Below, one piece after another: positions 24,357 through 36,150 of a DNA stretch of 64,000 nt (positions within the stretch are counted from its first letter, which is position 1; each line of letters begins with the position of its first letter). A model generated the notes under the pieces. It was not told the DNA's origin. It saw only the letters and a list, made by a program, of their open reading frames with translations, and searched no databases. Made by a program: the position numbers and the translations under genes. The stretch comes from Theobroma cacao (lineage: Eukaryota > Streptophyta > Magnoliopsida > Malvales > Malvaceae): contig NC_030852.1 of assembly GCF_000208745.1 (NCBI RefSeq), positions 25,970,268 to 26,034,267 of the forward strand, read 5' to 3'.

Positions 24357-27191
24357 TTTTTGTACGCAGAAACAGAAGGGATCATCCAATGAGACCTGGT
24401 TGGCACTAAATTTTAACTTTTTTTTTTTTATTCTTTTCTATTTAGTTTGGTTGTGTTTTCTATGTGATTTCATCATCTCTCCCCTGTAGAAACTGCATAG
24501 TAATTCTTTGCTCTGTTTTTCATTGTGTGAGGCTTTTGTTTTTTTGCGGTTGACTGGTCGTGTCATTTCTTGATGGTTGACTCCAAATTAAGGTATTTTG
24601 TCATAGTCATGCTACATTTCTCTCCTTCTTTCTTTTTTTCAATTTGTGAAAGTTGCCATTTGTGGCAATCGAAATTGACAGGGGTTGCAGATGAAATTGG
24701 GATTTAATTATCAGTTACTAAGTCTGCAATAAAGCTGCAAATATATCGATTTATGTATTATACAGATAGAAAATACAATTGAGGAAATTAGTTATCAAAT
24801 AATTTATAACAAATTCTTTAAGCTTTGTTTCAAAACTTAAGGAGATTATTTATCAAATGAGCCAACCGACCAATTAATAGAAGCATATAAATGGTGAATA
24901 TGCGACGTGGCTTTGTTAAGTTGATAAAATTAGTATTGGGTTTTAACAATAATTTTGGTAATGCTTGATATCGCCTTGATTGTCATTGTCAGAAAATACG
25001 TTTTGAGAGCTAAAGGCCTAAACGAGTGCGGAATTTTGGCACATTGGTTCACCCATCCTTTCTAGGGCTTGGCCATCTTGTGGGCTTGGGTTTCTAACTT
25101 GTTAGCCTCCATTTTTCTTTTAACAATGTTGGTGGAAAAAAAACATTTATGTAAATAAAAACTATATAAATGTTTAAAAATAAGATCCAAACTTAATACT
25201 CCTTCCATCCCATCCCATGAATATCATCTTGTTTGCATACTTTAGTTATTATCCTAAATTAATGTCTCGTTTAAAAGGTCAAAGAAAAATCATTCTTACT
25301 TTTCTTATTACCCTTAATTACAATCACTCAATTTTTTTTCTCTTTTTTCCAAGTAAATGGTAATTTTGTCAGGTCTAGTCGATAGTGTTTGTTTTCGTAG
25401 GTGATTATAAAATATTACTTCTGAAGGTATACCTTCATTGCTACTCAATAATTTTGACCTAGCGCGACATGTCATGCAGCTATAATTAAGCATTATCATT
25501 GGTATTGTTTAGATTTTACAATTCATGTTCCTGTGTTTTAATTGTGTGGTATAAATATAAAATATTTATAATTATATGAATAGATATAAATAAAATATAA
25601 TTAATTAAAAGTATTCATATACTAAATATAAATAAGGATATGTTTATTAAACATGTAACATGATACGTATGATATGATATTAACAAAAAAAATATCAATC
25701 AATATGTTAAAAGTGTATCGATCAAGTATTGAACAATATATTTCTTGTGGATTTTTTATGCGACTTAATTACTAAAAAACTGCTTTTTATTTATTTATTT
25801 TTAGTTGAAACATAAAAAATTATTTTTGTGGATTTTAAAATTCATAATTTAGACTTAAAATAAAAAGAAAAAAAATAGATTCAGCTTGTCTATTTCCACA
25901 AATTAATTTTTTTAACTTTTAGTTAATAAATTAACATGAAAAATACATGTCTTATTTAAAAGTATATATTATTAAAGAGCATGTTGAAAGTTTAAATTAA
26001 AACAATAATTTTTTTTAATTTGTGTCATATAATCCTCAATCATATTAATAAATATAACATTTTTAAATTTATTTTTTTATTTTATACTTTTACATGTTAT
26101 TTAAAAATAATTTTAATTTTTTATCATATTTTACGATATTTTATGATACACGATATGCGATATTTAAAAATAAAATTTAAATATATGATACATATCTTGA
26201 TTTAATAACTATGAGAATTTTTTAAAATTCAAGAGTTTTGCTAAGTTTTTACATTATTTTCAGTTTTTAGTCCCTCCCTAAGACTCTAGCTTTTTTTCTA
26301 TTTGTATTTGGCTATGTTGGTTTGGTCTGCACATTGAGCTGTTGTTAGGGGCTTCCTTCTTTCTTGATTAAGGATGAAACTTGTAAAAATTTTGGAATTG
26401 ATTTTGCTTTTTAAATAAAAAAATTATATTAATTAATAAATTAAATATTTGAGTGTAAATATCTAAATTAATTAACACTAAATAAATATTCTTCTAATTA
26501 TGGTAAATTTTGGAGGTAAGAAAAAAAATTGTTAGTGACAAGTAACATCACACGAGCTCACATTGAGTTGTTGTGTGGACTTTGAACTCGGCTTGACAAA
26601 AGTTGACTTAAAAGTCAAGCTAGATCTGGTGAAAAGCATGTGCCGCAACCACGGTTTAAGGCTAACATAAAGGCCTAAACTTGAAGGCTTTCTTAACCAA
26701 GTTGACCCACTAGCCCAATACTATGATCCCATTTTTCTCTCTTTTAATATTTTAATAACTGTTTATTTTTTATCTAAATAAACAAAATGAAAATGAGCAC
26801 ACAAATTTTCTCAATATCTTTAAATATCAAGTCTAAGATTTCAATTAAACAAGGTAAAAATCTTTCTTATTTATTTTATTTTATGAAAAGGAGCGAAATC
26901 CGAAAGGACCCAACCCAAGATAATCGCAGCCGTTGGAATCACAACACAAGCAGCGGAGAGTCCTCACACGTTCGCTCGCTCGTGTCACGACACCCGAGAA
27001 GCATCCAATGTGAAGGCAACCCGTCTCGCTTCGTCTGTATCCTCTGCCCCATCTCCTTTACACTGCCATCACTCTTTTCTTCTTTCCTCTTTCCAAAACC
27101 TTTTTCACATTCTCGTTGTACTTTACTTTTTCTCCTCTTCTTAATCTTTATTCTTTCTGGCAAAAATCAAAAACCACAGGGGAGAGGGCAA
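24357..27191. other. Spacer between the two DUF3339 genes
   Basis: This holds the 3' UTR of copy 1, then AT-rich DNA without any supported gene, then the promoter and pyrimidine-rich leader of copy 2 (about 26900-27191). At 25197 a CTCCTTCCATCCC string resembles a Stowaway-type terminal repeat, but no partner end was found. A frame open from 26787 in phase with copy 2 is leader sequence. Confidence 0.45.
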
Positions 27192-27404
27192 ATGGCAGAT
27201 TGGGGTCCTGTCTTAGTAGCAACAGTGCTGTTCGTTCTGTTGAGTCCTGGACTATTGTTTCAGATACCTGGCAGAAACAAGGTTGTCGAGTTTGGGAACA
27301 TGCAAACTAGTGGAGCTTCCATTCTTGTCCACGCTATTATCTACTTCGGTCTCATTACTGTCTTTTGTATTGCCATTGGAGTTCACATCTATGCTTCGCA
27401 ATGA
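27192..27404 (+). CDS. DUF3339 small membrane protein, copy 2
   Basis: The gene encodes 70 residues beginning MADWGPVLVA, with two hydrophobic segments (VLVATVLFVLLSPGLLFQIP and VHAIIYFGLITVFCIAIGVH) around the family core VVEFGNMQTSGAS. It is closer to the common DUF3339 consensus (MSDWGPVL...VVEFGNFQTSG) than copy 1. The reading frame is open well upstream, but the family start is the internal ATG at 27192. The leader is pyrimidine-rich, as in highly expressed plant genes. Two same-strand copies without intervening genes suggest an old tandem duplication. The function is unknown. Confidence 0.92.
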   Translation: MADWGPVLVATVLFVLLSPGLLFQIPGRNKVVEFGNMQTSGASILVHAIIYFGLITVFCIAIGVHIYASQ

Positions 27405-28366
27405 TCTTTGATTTTGTACCCTTAGTTTCTCATTTTTAATAGTTTTTTTTTTTGTTATTATTTATGTTGATGTTCTTGTTGTTTTGATTTTGCTCGATCT
27501 GTAATCATGGAAGCGATGTCTTAAGTTATATAGTGTTTAAGCCTTTTTCTCTTTTGGTTGATCTGTGAAATGTTTTTGGGTTTGTAACTGAATAGAAACG
27601 AAGCATATTTTTCATTTGGGAGTTTGTGATTTGTATTTTTGCCAAGTTATGGGTGCTTATCTTATTTCTGTATGGAAAAATGCGGGATTTGATCGGTAAC
27701 TAAAAGATGAAAATCAGACAAGAGGAACTACCACTAATAATTGAATGCATGATAAAGATGTGAATCCAGTCCAACTGCATTTCCCTTGATTTACTGCCTT
27801 TTTCAAGGCTATGTTTTGTGACCATGACACATTCCCATCTGCTTTGTTTGTCCGCCTTTGGAGGAGGATATGATTGCTCCACCACTCTCACCAACAACTT
27901 GCGTTGGGAGGTGCTGGGGTTTGACTAATTAAAACTTGGACTGAGATAACACTTCTCGTTGAGCAAGCCTTCCAGTGACTGGGCTTAGGCCTTAACAAAG
28001 CTTCAAACAAAAGTTGAAATTTCAAAATCTTTCTCTGGCAAAGTCCATTTATGAGTCTAACACATGATCTTTCTTTGGCAACTTGCAAGTAAGCTGTAAT
28101 ATTAATACATTGGAAGCTTTGTCGGTAGTAAAATCTTTTGTGACTCTACTAGGAATTTATAAAGAAATTCCATCTCTAATGATTTCTTTTCGTTTTTCAG
28201 CTCATATTAGCTCAAGTCACGAGAGAAGATTCACATTTAGACCACATGAAAGGTAAGAAGCATTAAGCTCTGTTCAAACTTAGGCTAGAAGAATGAGCAA
28301 TCAAGCTTGTTGGGCTTTTTTTTCATAGTTTAAAAAGTAGGTCAAACTTGCTAAGTATCTTATGAA
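27405..28366. other. 3' flank of DUF3339 copy 2 and spacer
   Basis: This holds the 3' UTR of copy 2 followed by non-coding sequence. The opposite-strand frames at 27700-28088 show no recognisable domain. Confidence 0.45.
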
Positions 28367-28716
28367 TTAGGGATGTTAACGGGATAAGTTATCTGTTATT
28401 TTTTGGGTATCTTAATATGAACTCTATGTTTTAATAAGATCTTTGAATTCTATAAATATCCGATTGAATTTTGAAATTATTATCCAACCTCGTACCCAAT
28501 ATCTTAAATATTATCCATTAAATATTTGATTAAAATATCATTAAAATCAATATTTATATATATTAATAACAAAAAATTAAATTAATAAATTAAATTAAAT
28601 TTATAAAAAAATAAATTAAAATTTAAAATCATATTAATAACAATCAATGAATTTTAGTAAGTATTACACAAATTATAAAAAATTTTAAAAAAATAATATA
28701 TAAAAAACTAAAATGT

Positions 28717-28966
28717 TGTTATGAATATTTTTGTTTATATATAGATTTGAATGTAAATTAAATTAGATGAAGATTAAGATTTAATCTATCCATTTAATCC
28801 TTTAGTATTATTTTCATTTTATAAATTCTATCTAGATTAGAGGTTATTAGCTTATTTATCTTTACTTCAGTCATAAATACACACTTGAATAAGATATTCT
28901 TACTCCCTCTAAATACTTTTTCTCATATTTCTCTTATAGTTGGTTTTCAAGTTATATTTCATAATA
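28717..28966 (+). repeat. 5' LTR of the second copia element
   Basis: It starts TGTTATGAAT, ends TTTCATAATA, and is followed directly by the primer-binding site. It is similar to 32945-33247 along most of its length. It is 250 bp, shorter than its partner, which carries a TA microsatellite. Confidence 0.8.
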
Positions 28967-31900
28967 CGTTATCAGTATGATTTTCTAATCTCTCAAGTTT
29001 TGGTGTTATTTTGTTTTCATCATCTTCAAGTTTAAAAAAAATTTCAATTATTAGGTTTTGATTTTTGGTTTTAGCAAATCAGGTATATCATTGGTATTAT
29101 TTTGTTTTTATCATTTTTAAGCTTTAAAAGGATTTAAATGGTTAGTTTTTAATTTTTAGTTGTAGCAAATCGGTAATTGACTTGATATCTTTTTGATGTT
29201 TTCATTCTCTAAAAATCAACCTTAATATAAATTTTACTATTGTGTAATATTTTTATTATTGAGCACAATAACAAGCTACTAATGAAAAATTATAAATTTA
29301 TCCATTTCTTGAAATGAATGCAATATCATTTAACAATTATGGTTATGAACATGAAAGATGTCGTTATAGTAATTTATATTAATCACTATTCTAATTTTTA
29401 GAATAACTTTACCCTTTAATAGTGGACGTATAACTTTACCCATCAGGAGTAGATGAATGCTTTTAACTCAATAGGAATAGATGAATATTTTTAACTCACT
29501 AGAAGTGAGTGAATAGTGAAAGAGATATAAGAAAAAGACAAAGTTGTATAAAATAAAAAAAAATATAGAAGATATCTTGTCAAAGCCGTTGGTCATATAC
29601 CTATTGTTCGTCTTGAATTTTATCAAGCATCACTATAAGCTAACCATGACCAAGTTGATATAACACATCAAGATGTTGGTAATGGAAATATCCAAGAATG
29701 AAATTTCTTAATAGTAGTTGGTATATTTTAGTATAACTATATTATGAAGATATTTTAATATTTTCTCATTATATTTAAATGATATGTTCTTATTATGTAT
29801 TTTAATTATATATTTAATGTTCTTTCATGTTAAGTTATAAGCTTCTTATTGTATAGATCTTATTTTTTTGAAGAAAAATATGGATATTCATTTTGTTAGA
29901 TCCAAGTTCCATGATGTAAATATATGTCTAGTAGACATTGCTACAATGCATCATATATTTAAAGATAATAAATATTTTTCTCAGTTGACAATAGAAAAAA
30001 CCAATGTCAATACAATATCTGGTAGTATAAGATTAATTGAAGGTTCTAAAAGAGTCAATATTTTACTACCTGAGGAACAAAATTTATAATAGAGGATGTA
30101 TTATTTTTAATGTCTTCAAAGAAATTTATTAAGTTTTAAAGATATTTATCTGAATGGATATCATATTGAACAACGAATGAAAGAGATACTTAATACTTCT
30201 ATATTATAATTATTATCTCAGGTAAGAAGTGTACATTAAAAAAAATTACCTGATTTTGATCTATGGATTGTACTACATGAATACTAAAATGATTGAAACT
30301 TATGCTATAGAAAACCAGAAGTTTACTAATGATTTTAATATTTGGTATGATCGGTTAGACCATCCCGGATCAATAATGATGTGAAAAATTATTGAAATAC
30401 ATGTAATCATCCATTGAAAAATCAGAAGATTTTTCAATCTAATAAATTTTCATGTGTTGTTTGCTTAGAATGTAAATGAATTATAAGGTCATTACTAGCT
30501 AAAGTTGAGATTGAATCCTCTACATTTTTTAAACATATTCAGGATGATATATGTTGATTCATACATCCATCATATGGACCATTTACATATTTTACAATTT
30601 TAGTCAATGTATCGACTAATTGGTCACATACGTGCTTATTGTCAACTTGCAGTTTGGCATTTGCAAGATTACTTGCACAAATAATTTGTTTGCAAGCACA
30701 TTTTTTTGATTATGTAATTAAGACAATTGTTCTTGATAATGCTGATGAATTTAGGTCTCAAGCTTTTACTGAATATTGCATATTAGTTGAAATAATTGTT
30801 GAACAATCTGTTACTCATATTTATATACAAAATGGTATAGTATAATCATTTATTAAATGCCTCAAATTGATTGCAAGGCCATTGCTTATAGAATCTAAAC
30901 TCTTAATTTCTGTTTGGGGCATGTCATTTTGGATGCAACAACACTTGTATGCATGAGGTCAAAGAGTAATTATAAATTCTCCCTTTCAGCAGTTTATGGT
31001 CAAAAACCAAATATTTCTCATCTAAGAATTTTTGAAAGTGCTGGAATATGTTCCAATTGCTCCACCATAACACACAAAGATGAGTCCTCAAAGGAAGTTA
31101 GGAATATATGTTGGATATGAATCTCCATTTATAATTAAATATCTAAAACCCTCGACAGGAGATTTATTCATAACAAAGTTTGTCAGTTGTCATTTTGATA
31201 AAATAATTTTTCTAACATTACTAAGAGAAAATAAGCAGTTGAAAAAGGAAATATTTTGAAATACATTATCATTATTTAATTTTGATCATCACACAAATCA
31301 ATTTGAACTTAAAATTCAAAATATAATTCATTTGTAAAATAGAGCAAATTAGTTGCAAGATGTATTTATTGAGGTAAAAAGAATAACTAAATCTTATATA
31401 CTATCTGCAAAAGCTCTTATTAAAATTAATGTCCCTATATGACAAGGCACACAGGAAGCGGTGGAAGATCAATCGGTTCTAAAATAAAATCCTCAAAAAA
31501 GAAAAGGAAGAAATATTCAAAATGGTCAACAAAATTTGAATCATCGAGAAATTTATTTAATTAAATCAAATATATGGATTCAAGCAATCTGTACACATGT
31601 GGTATAATCGATTTAGTGAATATTTGTTGAAAGAAGGCTATAAAAATGATCTTATATGCTTATGTGTTTTTATAAAAATATTCGAATATAAATTTGTCAT
31701 AATTGCTTTTTATATTGATAACCTAAACATTCTTGAAAGTTCTGAAGAGTTATCAAAAGTCGTGGATTACTTAAGGAAAGAATTTGACATAAAAGATCTT
31801 GACAAAAAAAAAACTAAAATTTTGTTTGAGTTTTTAGATTGAGCACTTAACAAATGAAATTTTTATCCATCAATCAAATTATATAGCAAAAGTGCTAAAA

Positions 31901-32944
31901 TGTTTTATATGGACAAAACACATCAATTGAGTTTACCAATAGTTGTTAGGTCACTAGATGTGAAAAAAAAAAAACCATTTCCAACTTCGTTAGGATCATG
32001 AAGAATTTTTTGGTCATAAAGTACCATATCTTAGTGATATTAGAGCACTAATGTATTTTACCAGTAATACACAACTTGATATATCATTTGTTGTAAATAT
32101 TAGTAAGATATAATTCTTCTTCAACTCAAAAACATTGAAATGGAATTAAACATATACTTCGATATCTCTGAAGAACAATAGACATGGACTTATATTACTC
32201 AAATGTATCAAAATTAAATTTAATTGGTTATGTAGATGTAAAATATTTATTTGATCCACACAAAGCTTAATTCCAGACATGTTACTTATTCATATGTGGA
32301 GCTATGACTATGTCATGGTGTTCTGTGAAACAAATTATAGTTAGTACTTCTTTTAACCATGTAGAAATTTTAGCAGTTTATGAGGCAAGTCGTGAATGTG
32401 TCTGATTAAGATTTGTAACTCAACATATTCAAGAAATATGTGGCTTATCAACTAAGAATGAAATTTTAACAACATTATATGAGAATAATATTGTTTGCAT
32501 AACAAAGTTAAAAGAAGGATATGTTAAAGGCGATGGAACAAAACATATTTCACTAAAAAATTCTTCTTTATGATCTCCAAGAACATGGTAATAGTAATGT
32601 TCAACAAATTTGTTCAAGTGACAATTTAGCAGATTTGTTCACCACAACCCTTTCTACTATAATATTTGAAAAATTGATAAAAAACATTGGAATGCGTAGT
32701 TTTAAATATCTTTAATAATGCAGTCGTCAGATGAGCAAAATACTAAAGGTACTCTTTTCCTTCATCAAGATTTTCTCCATTAGATTTTTCTTGATAAGGT
32801 TTTAAATGAGACAATATTTTAAAAGTGTATTCTTGAAAATAATTATATATTTTTTTTCCTTCACTTGGATTTTATCTCATGAGGTTTTTTCTTTGTAAAG
32901 TTTTAATAAACATATTTTTAATACAATAGATATTTAAGAGGGAG

Positions 32945-33247
32945 TGTTATGACTATTTTTGTGAATATCTATTTTATGGTTTTATATATATATATATATA
33001 TAGTATATTTNTATATATATTTGAATGTAGATTAGCTTGGATGAAGATTAAGATTTAATTTATCCATCTAATCTTTTAGTATCATCTTCATTTTACAAAT
33101 TCTACTTAGATAAGAGGTTATTAACCTATAAATAGGCCCTCTCAATTTATTTATAAATAAACACTAAAATAAGATCTTTTTACTCTTTCTAAATATTTTA
33201 TTTTATATTTTCTTTATAATTATTCTTTCAAATTATATTTCATAACA
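32945..33247 (+). repeat. 3' LTR of the second copia element
   Basis: It starts TGTTATGACT after a purine-rich tract and ends TTTCATAACA. The 303 bp include a TA-rich microsatellite with an N at 33011. Visible divergence from the 5' LTR (many substitutions plus the repeat expansion) implies an old insertion. Confidence 0.82.
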
Positions 33248-33449
33248 AATTGAATATTAAAATTATTATTGATAATCAAGTTCAAATTGTAGGTATCCTA
33301 AAACTACTAACCAAACCCTACCCGAATTCGTGACAAATAATATTTTTACTATTTAAATTTGATTATAAAATATCTTAATTTTACTTAATCAAATCAAATG
33401 ATATAAGGTACTTGATTATAAAATACATGTTCCCGTCCCTACTTATGAT

Positions 33450-36083
33450 TCGAATCTTGAGCTCTTATCTGGCCCCTAATACATGGACACAAGGTCATGG
33501 AAAAAAAAAGAAAGAAAAAAAGAAAGAAAGAAATAATCTCATCATAAACCACTTTTCCTTTTGTTTGTAAGTGACATCGGCAAGATGGTCCTGAACCACA
33601 GCATTTTGGCTTTGTCCACAGGGTGTGGGGGCTGTCGGAGGTTGAAACTGAAAGTGGAAACATTGAGGTTAAGCAACCGCACCTGTCAATATCCCTAACG
33701 CAAATGGTGGATCCACGAATAGTTGCTGTGCCCCTACAAACCCCATCGAGGTTTTCCGGTTTTTCTTCTTTCTGATAAGTCAAAAGTGATGAGGAGAGTT
33801 CAGTTGATCTTTCAAGTCTTCTTCATTCTTTCTACGACGATCAGCATAAGATCCCTTATATGAGATGCAAAACTTAATTATGATTAATTAATTGTCGCTC
33901 GTGCATATTACTTTATAAAGGTTTTAACTACACACCAAAGACCTAAAAGGCTAAAGTGAAGGTGAGTTGAACATGATCAAATGATAGTATTTGGCTTTTG
34001 AGCAATAAAAAACAATAGTGGGGGCTTCACTAGACTGGAAGATTTCTGGCTTAAATTGACCTTCAGCAAGAGACATATCGACACCTGTCTTCCCAAGTTT
34101 TTAAAAACTCTAAGAAGAAAACAAAAAAGCCCAACGTCAGATTCATAATTGCCATTTCCAAAAGGGCATCATGATGAGATTCACTAAAGCTTTTCCGACT
34201 TTTTATCCCATCCCGCAAATAATAAACCTCCAATCTACCCCAACATTTCAATCAATCAATTAATTTTGCATAACACGTGTCGATCACTCCTTTGACCAAA
34301 TAGAATCATTCGATTGTACCCCGACCCATACGTGTCGAACGCCAGATATATTGTCAGTGAAAACGCGAAGCAGGGGCTGTTTCCTGCTGTCTCCCCGGCC
34401 TTCTCGTTGTTCGACATAGATTGCTTGTTGTGGCCGTTAATTAGCACCCCATTGCTTTAACTGCCCAGCCCTCTCGGTTGACACAGGTTCATGCATGCGC
34501 CAACTCCAGCATGTCACATGCACTAAACCGAACTAGTTTACTCTCTCTTCATCTTTTTCTCACCTTAATTACAAGGGTAAATTTTATTCAAGTTCTCAAG
34601 TTTTTGTTATTATTCAATTCAACTCTATTAGATTTGAAGATGGAACATTCCATCTCAAAATAATAAACAGTGTTAATAGATGTGATGAATTTATTAAACT
34701 ATTCATAATCTTAAATGTTGAAATACTTTTTTGCATGATCCTCCATATTCTTTTTTTATCCATAATAAGAGAAAAGTGGCAAAACAAAAAAACTTTGAAC
34801 ACATAAAAAAACAAAGAAAACATTTATCAATTTCATTAGTTGTGGAAAGATTAAACTCTAATTGGATGTAATTTGGGGATTTCAAATCCTAGTTATAAGA
34901 TTTTTTTATAATTTTACAATAAGATTTTTTCATTGTAAAATAGAGCACATGCTTTAAAGCAAGAAAATTTTGTTATAATAGTTGTTGATGGTGAGTTCAA
35001 GGTTGCATGATTTGGTGATTCATTTCAACAATAGCCAAATTGCCATTGAAAAGATAATTACTCATTCCTCGAGTTAACATATGATCTATTGGAAGCTACT
35101 ATAGATGATTCCACTTCTGGCATGGCCGCATGGGCTATAGCCATTCATCCAAACTCAAAAGAATTCTTGGAGTTGAAAATTGATGTTGATGTGTTAAATT
35201 TGCTGTAAATGCATGAAGGTTCAAAGGAATCCAACTTTATTTGAAAATCACTCATACAATTCCTCTTGAAACAATATTCAAGTCCATCGATCACTACAGG
35301 TACTTATTCTTCCATACCTACTTTTAAAATTGGTTTTGTTGTTGATAATGTTAATAATGTGGTCTCTGTTCATGCTGGTGGAAATGCTAACGGTAGAGGG
35401 AAAGATGGGTTGGGGAACTTAGCAAGTCAAGTGTAGATGTAGGTGCTGGTAGTTCAAACACTATTCGATTTGATTATAAGAATCTAATGGCGGAAAGTGA
35501 ATCTAGTAATGAGCATGACCGTTAAAGATAAAACAAGATTTTAGGCTAGTAAGAAAAGATAATACTTCAATTGGTTTGCTAGGGGGATTACAAGTTCAAC
35601 TCTTGCTGGATTAAGGTTTTGTTTTCTTTAATATTATTAAAATAAGATTATATACATGCTTAAAAGAATCCCTTTGAAAAGTTGGGAATTCCATGCCCAA
35701 ATCTTAACATTGGTGCTTTAATGGTAAAGATTAGCCAAATAAATAGCGTAGGAAAAGCTAAAACCATTTTTATGGGTTGGGAGGAGGGGCCGGCCAAAAA
35801 GTCCATAATCGGGAAATTATAATGAAAATGATCGTCAAACAAGTCAAATAGTGGGTGTAGTAATAATAATGGAAATGAAGGATAATTATGGAAAGCACAT
35901 TCCTAGTGCGGTCGTGTCACCGGAGTCATCTGCGCCAGACTGGACACACCAATGAGAGAGCATGCTCTCCCCAACACCTAGTGATGGATGTATGGTAAAC
36001 TCGTTTTCGCTTTGCATGGAACATATTTTTATTTGTATCCCATCTTTGAAAATCACAAGAGCCCCTATTTATTGATTCTTGTG
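33450..36083. other. Upstream region of the MADS-box gene
   Basis: About 2.6 kb with no supported gene. A purine-rich (GAAA)n-like tract is at 33500-33531. Several short frames on both strands have no recognisable domain. The proximal part serves as the promoter of the MADS-box gene. Confidence 0.45.
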
Positions 36084-36091
36084 TATAAATA
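36084..36091 (+). promoter_or_regulatory. TATA box of the MADS-box gene
   Basis: TATAAATA lies 60 bp upstream of the MADS ATG, which would place the start of transcription near 36115 and give a short leader. There is no experimental support here. Confidence 0.6.
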
Positions 36092-36150
36092 TAGCTAAAC
36101 ATAGAGCTTTATGCAACAAGTTTATACTTGATTTAGGTGGGTTTAAAGAA

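Larger units (their letters stand above)
28717..33247 (+). mobile_element. Ty1/copia LTR retrotransposon, degenerate
   Basis: Two LTRs bound 4.5 kb. A tRNA-like primer site follows the left LTR (CGTTATCAGTATGA at 28967-28980, close to the CGTTATCAGCACGA seen in many plant copia elements). Remnants occur in copia order: protease-like (about 29868-30089), integrase core (about 30560-31120), reverse transcriptase (31597-31900) and RNase H (32080-32700). The purine-rich tract is at about 32935-32944. Stops and frameshifts break every domain, no gag is recognisable, and the element is not autonomous. The flanking 5-mers (AATGT and AATTG) do not match exactly, so the target duplication is lost or mis-placed. 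Confidence 0.88.
28367..33441. mobile_element. hAT-like repeat interrupted by a copia insertion
   Basis: The outer ends form terminal inverted repeats: TTAGGGATGTTAACGGG on the left against the reverse complement TAGGGACGGGAACATG on the right. They are flanked by near-identical 8-mers, CTTATGAA (28359-28366) and CTTATGAT (33442-33449). Without the retrotransposon at 28717-33247 the element would be about 540 bp of AT-rich DNA with no transposase. Ends of this kind (TAGGG.TG..AACGGG) are common in plant hAT-derived repeats. The one mismatch in the target duplication fits an old insertion. Confidence 0.6.

Noticed and set aside
25190..25500. Stowaway-like terminal repeat (CTCCTTCCATCCC at 25197)
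   Set aside because: No matching inverted end or TA duplication was found within several hundred bases.
26787..27191. In-frame upstream extension of the second DUF3339 gene (would make 205 residues)
   Set aside because: The family is about 70 residues and starts M(A/S)DWGP. The upstream part is leader sequence with no similarity.
33439..33783. A 114-residue minus-strand open frame
   Set aside because: It starts at the hAT-like border, runs through a poly-A/GAAA tract giving a Phe/Leu run, and shows no domain. It is most likely chance.
34970..35540. Possible transposase N-terminus (acidic, SE/SN-rich reading near 35480-35520)
   Set aside because: Only short interrupted frames are present and no Mutator or hAT domain could be recognised.
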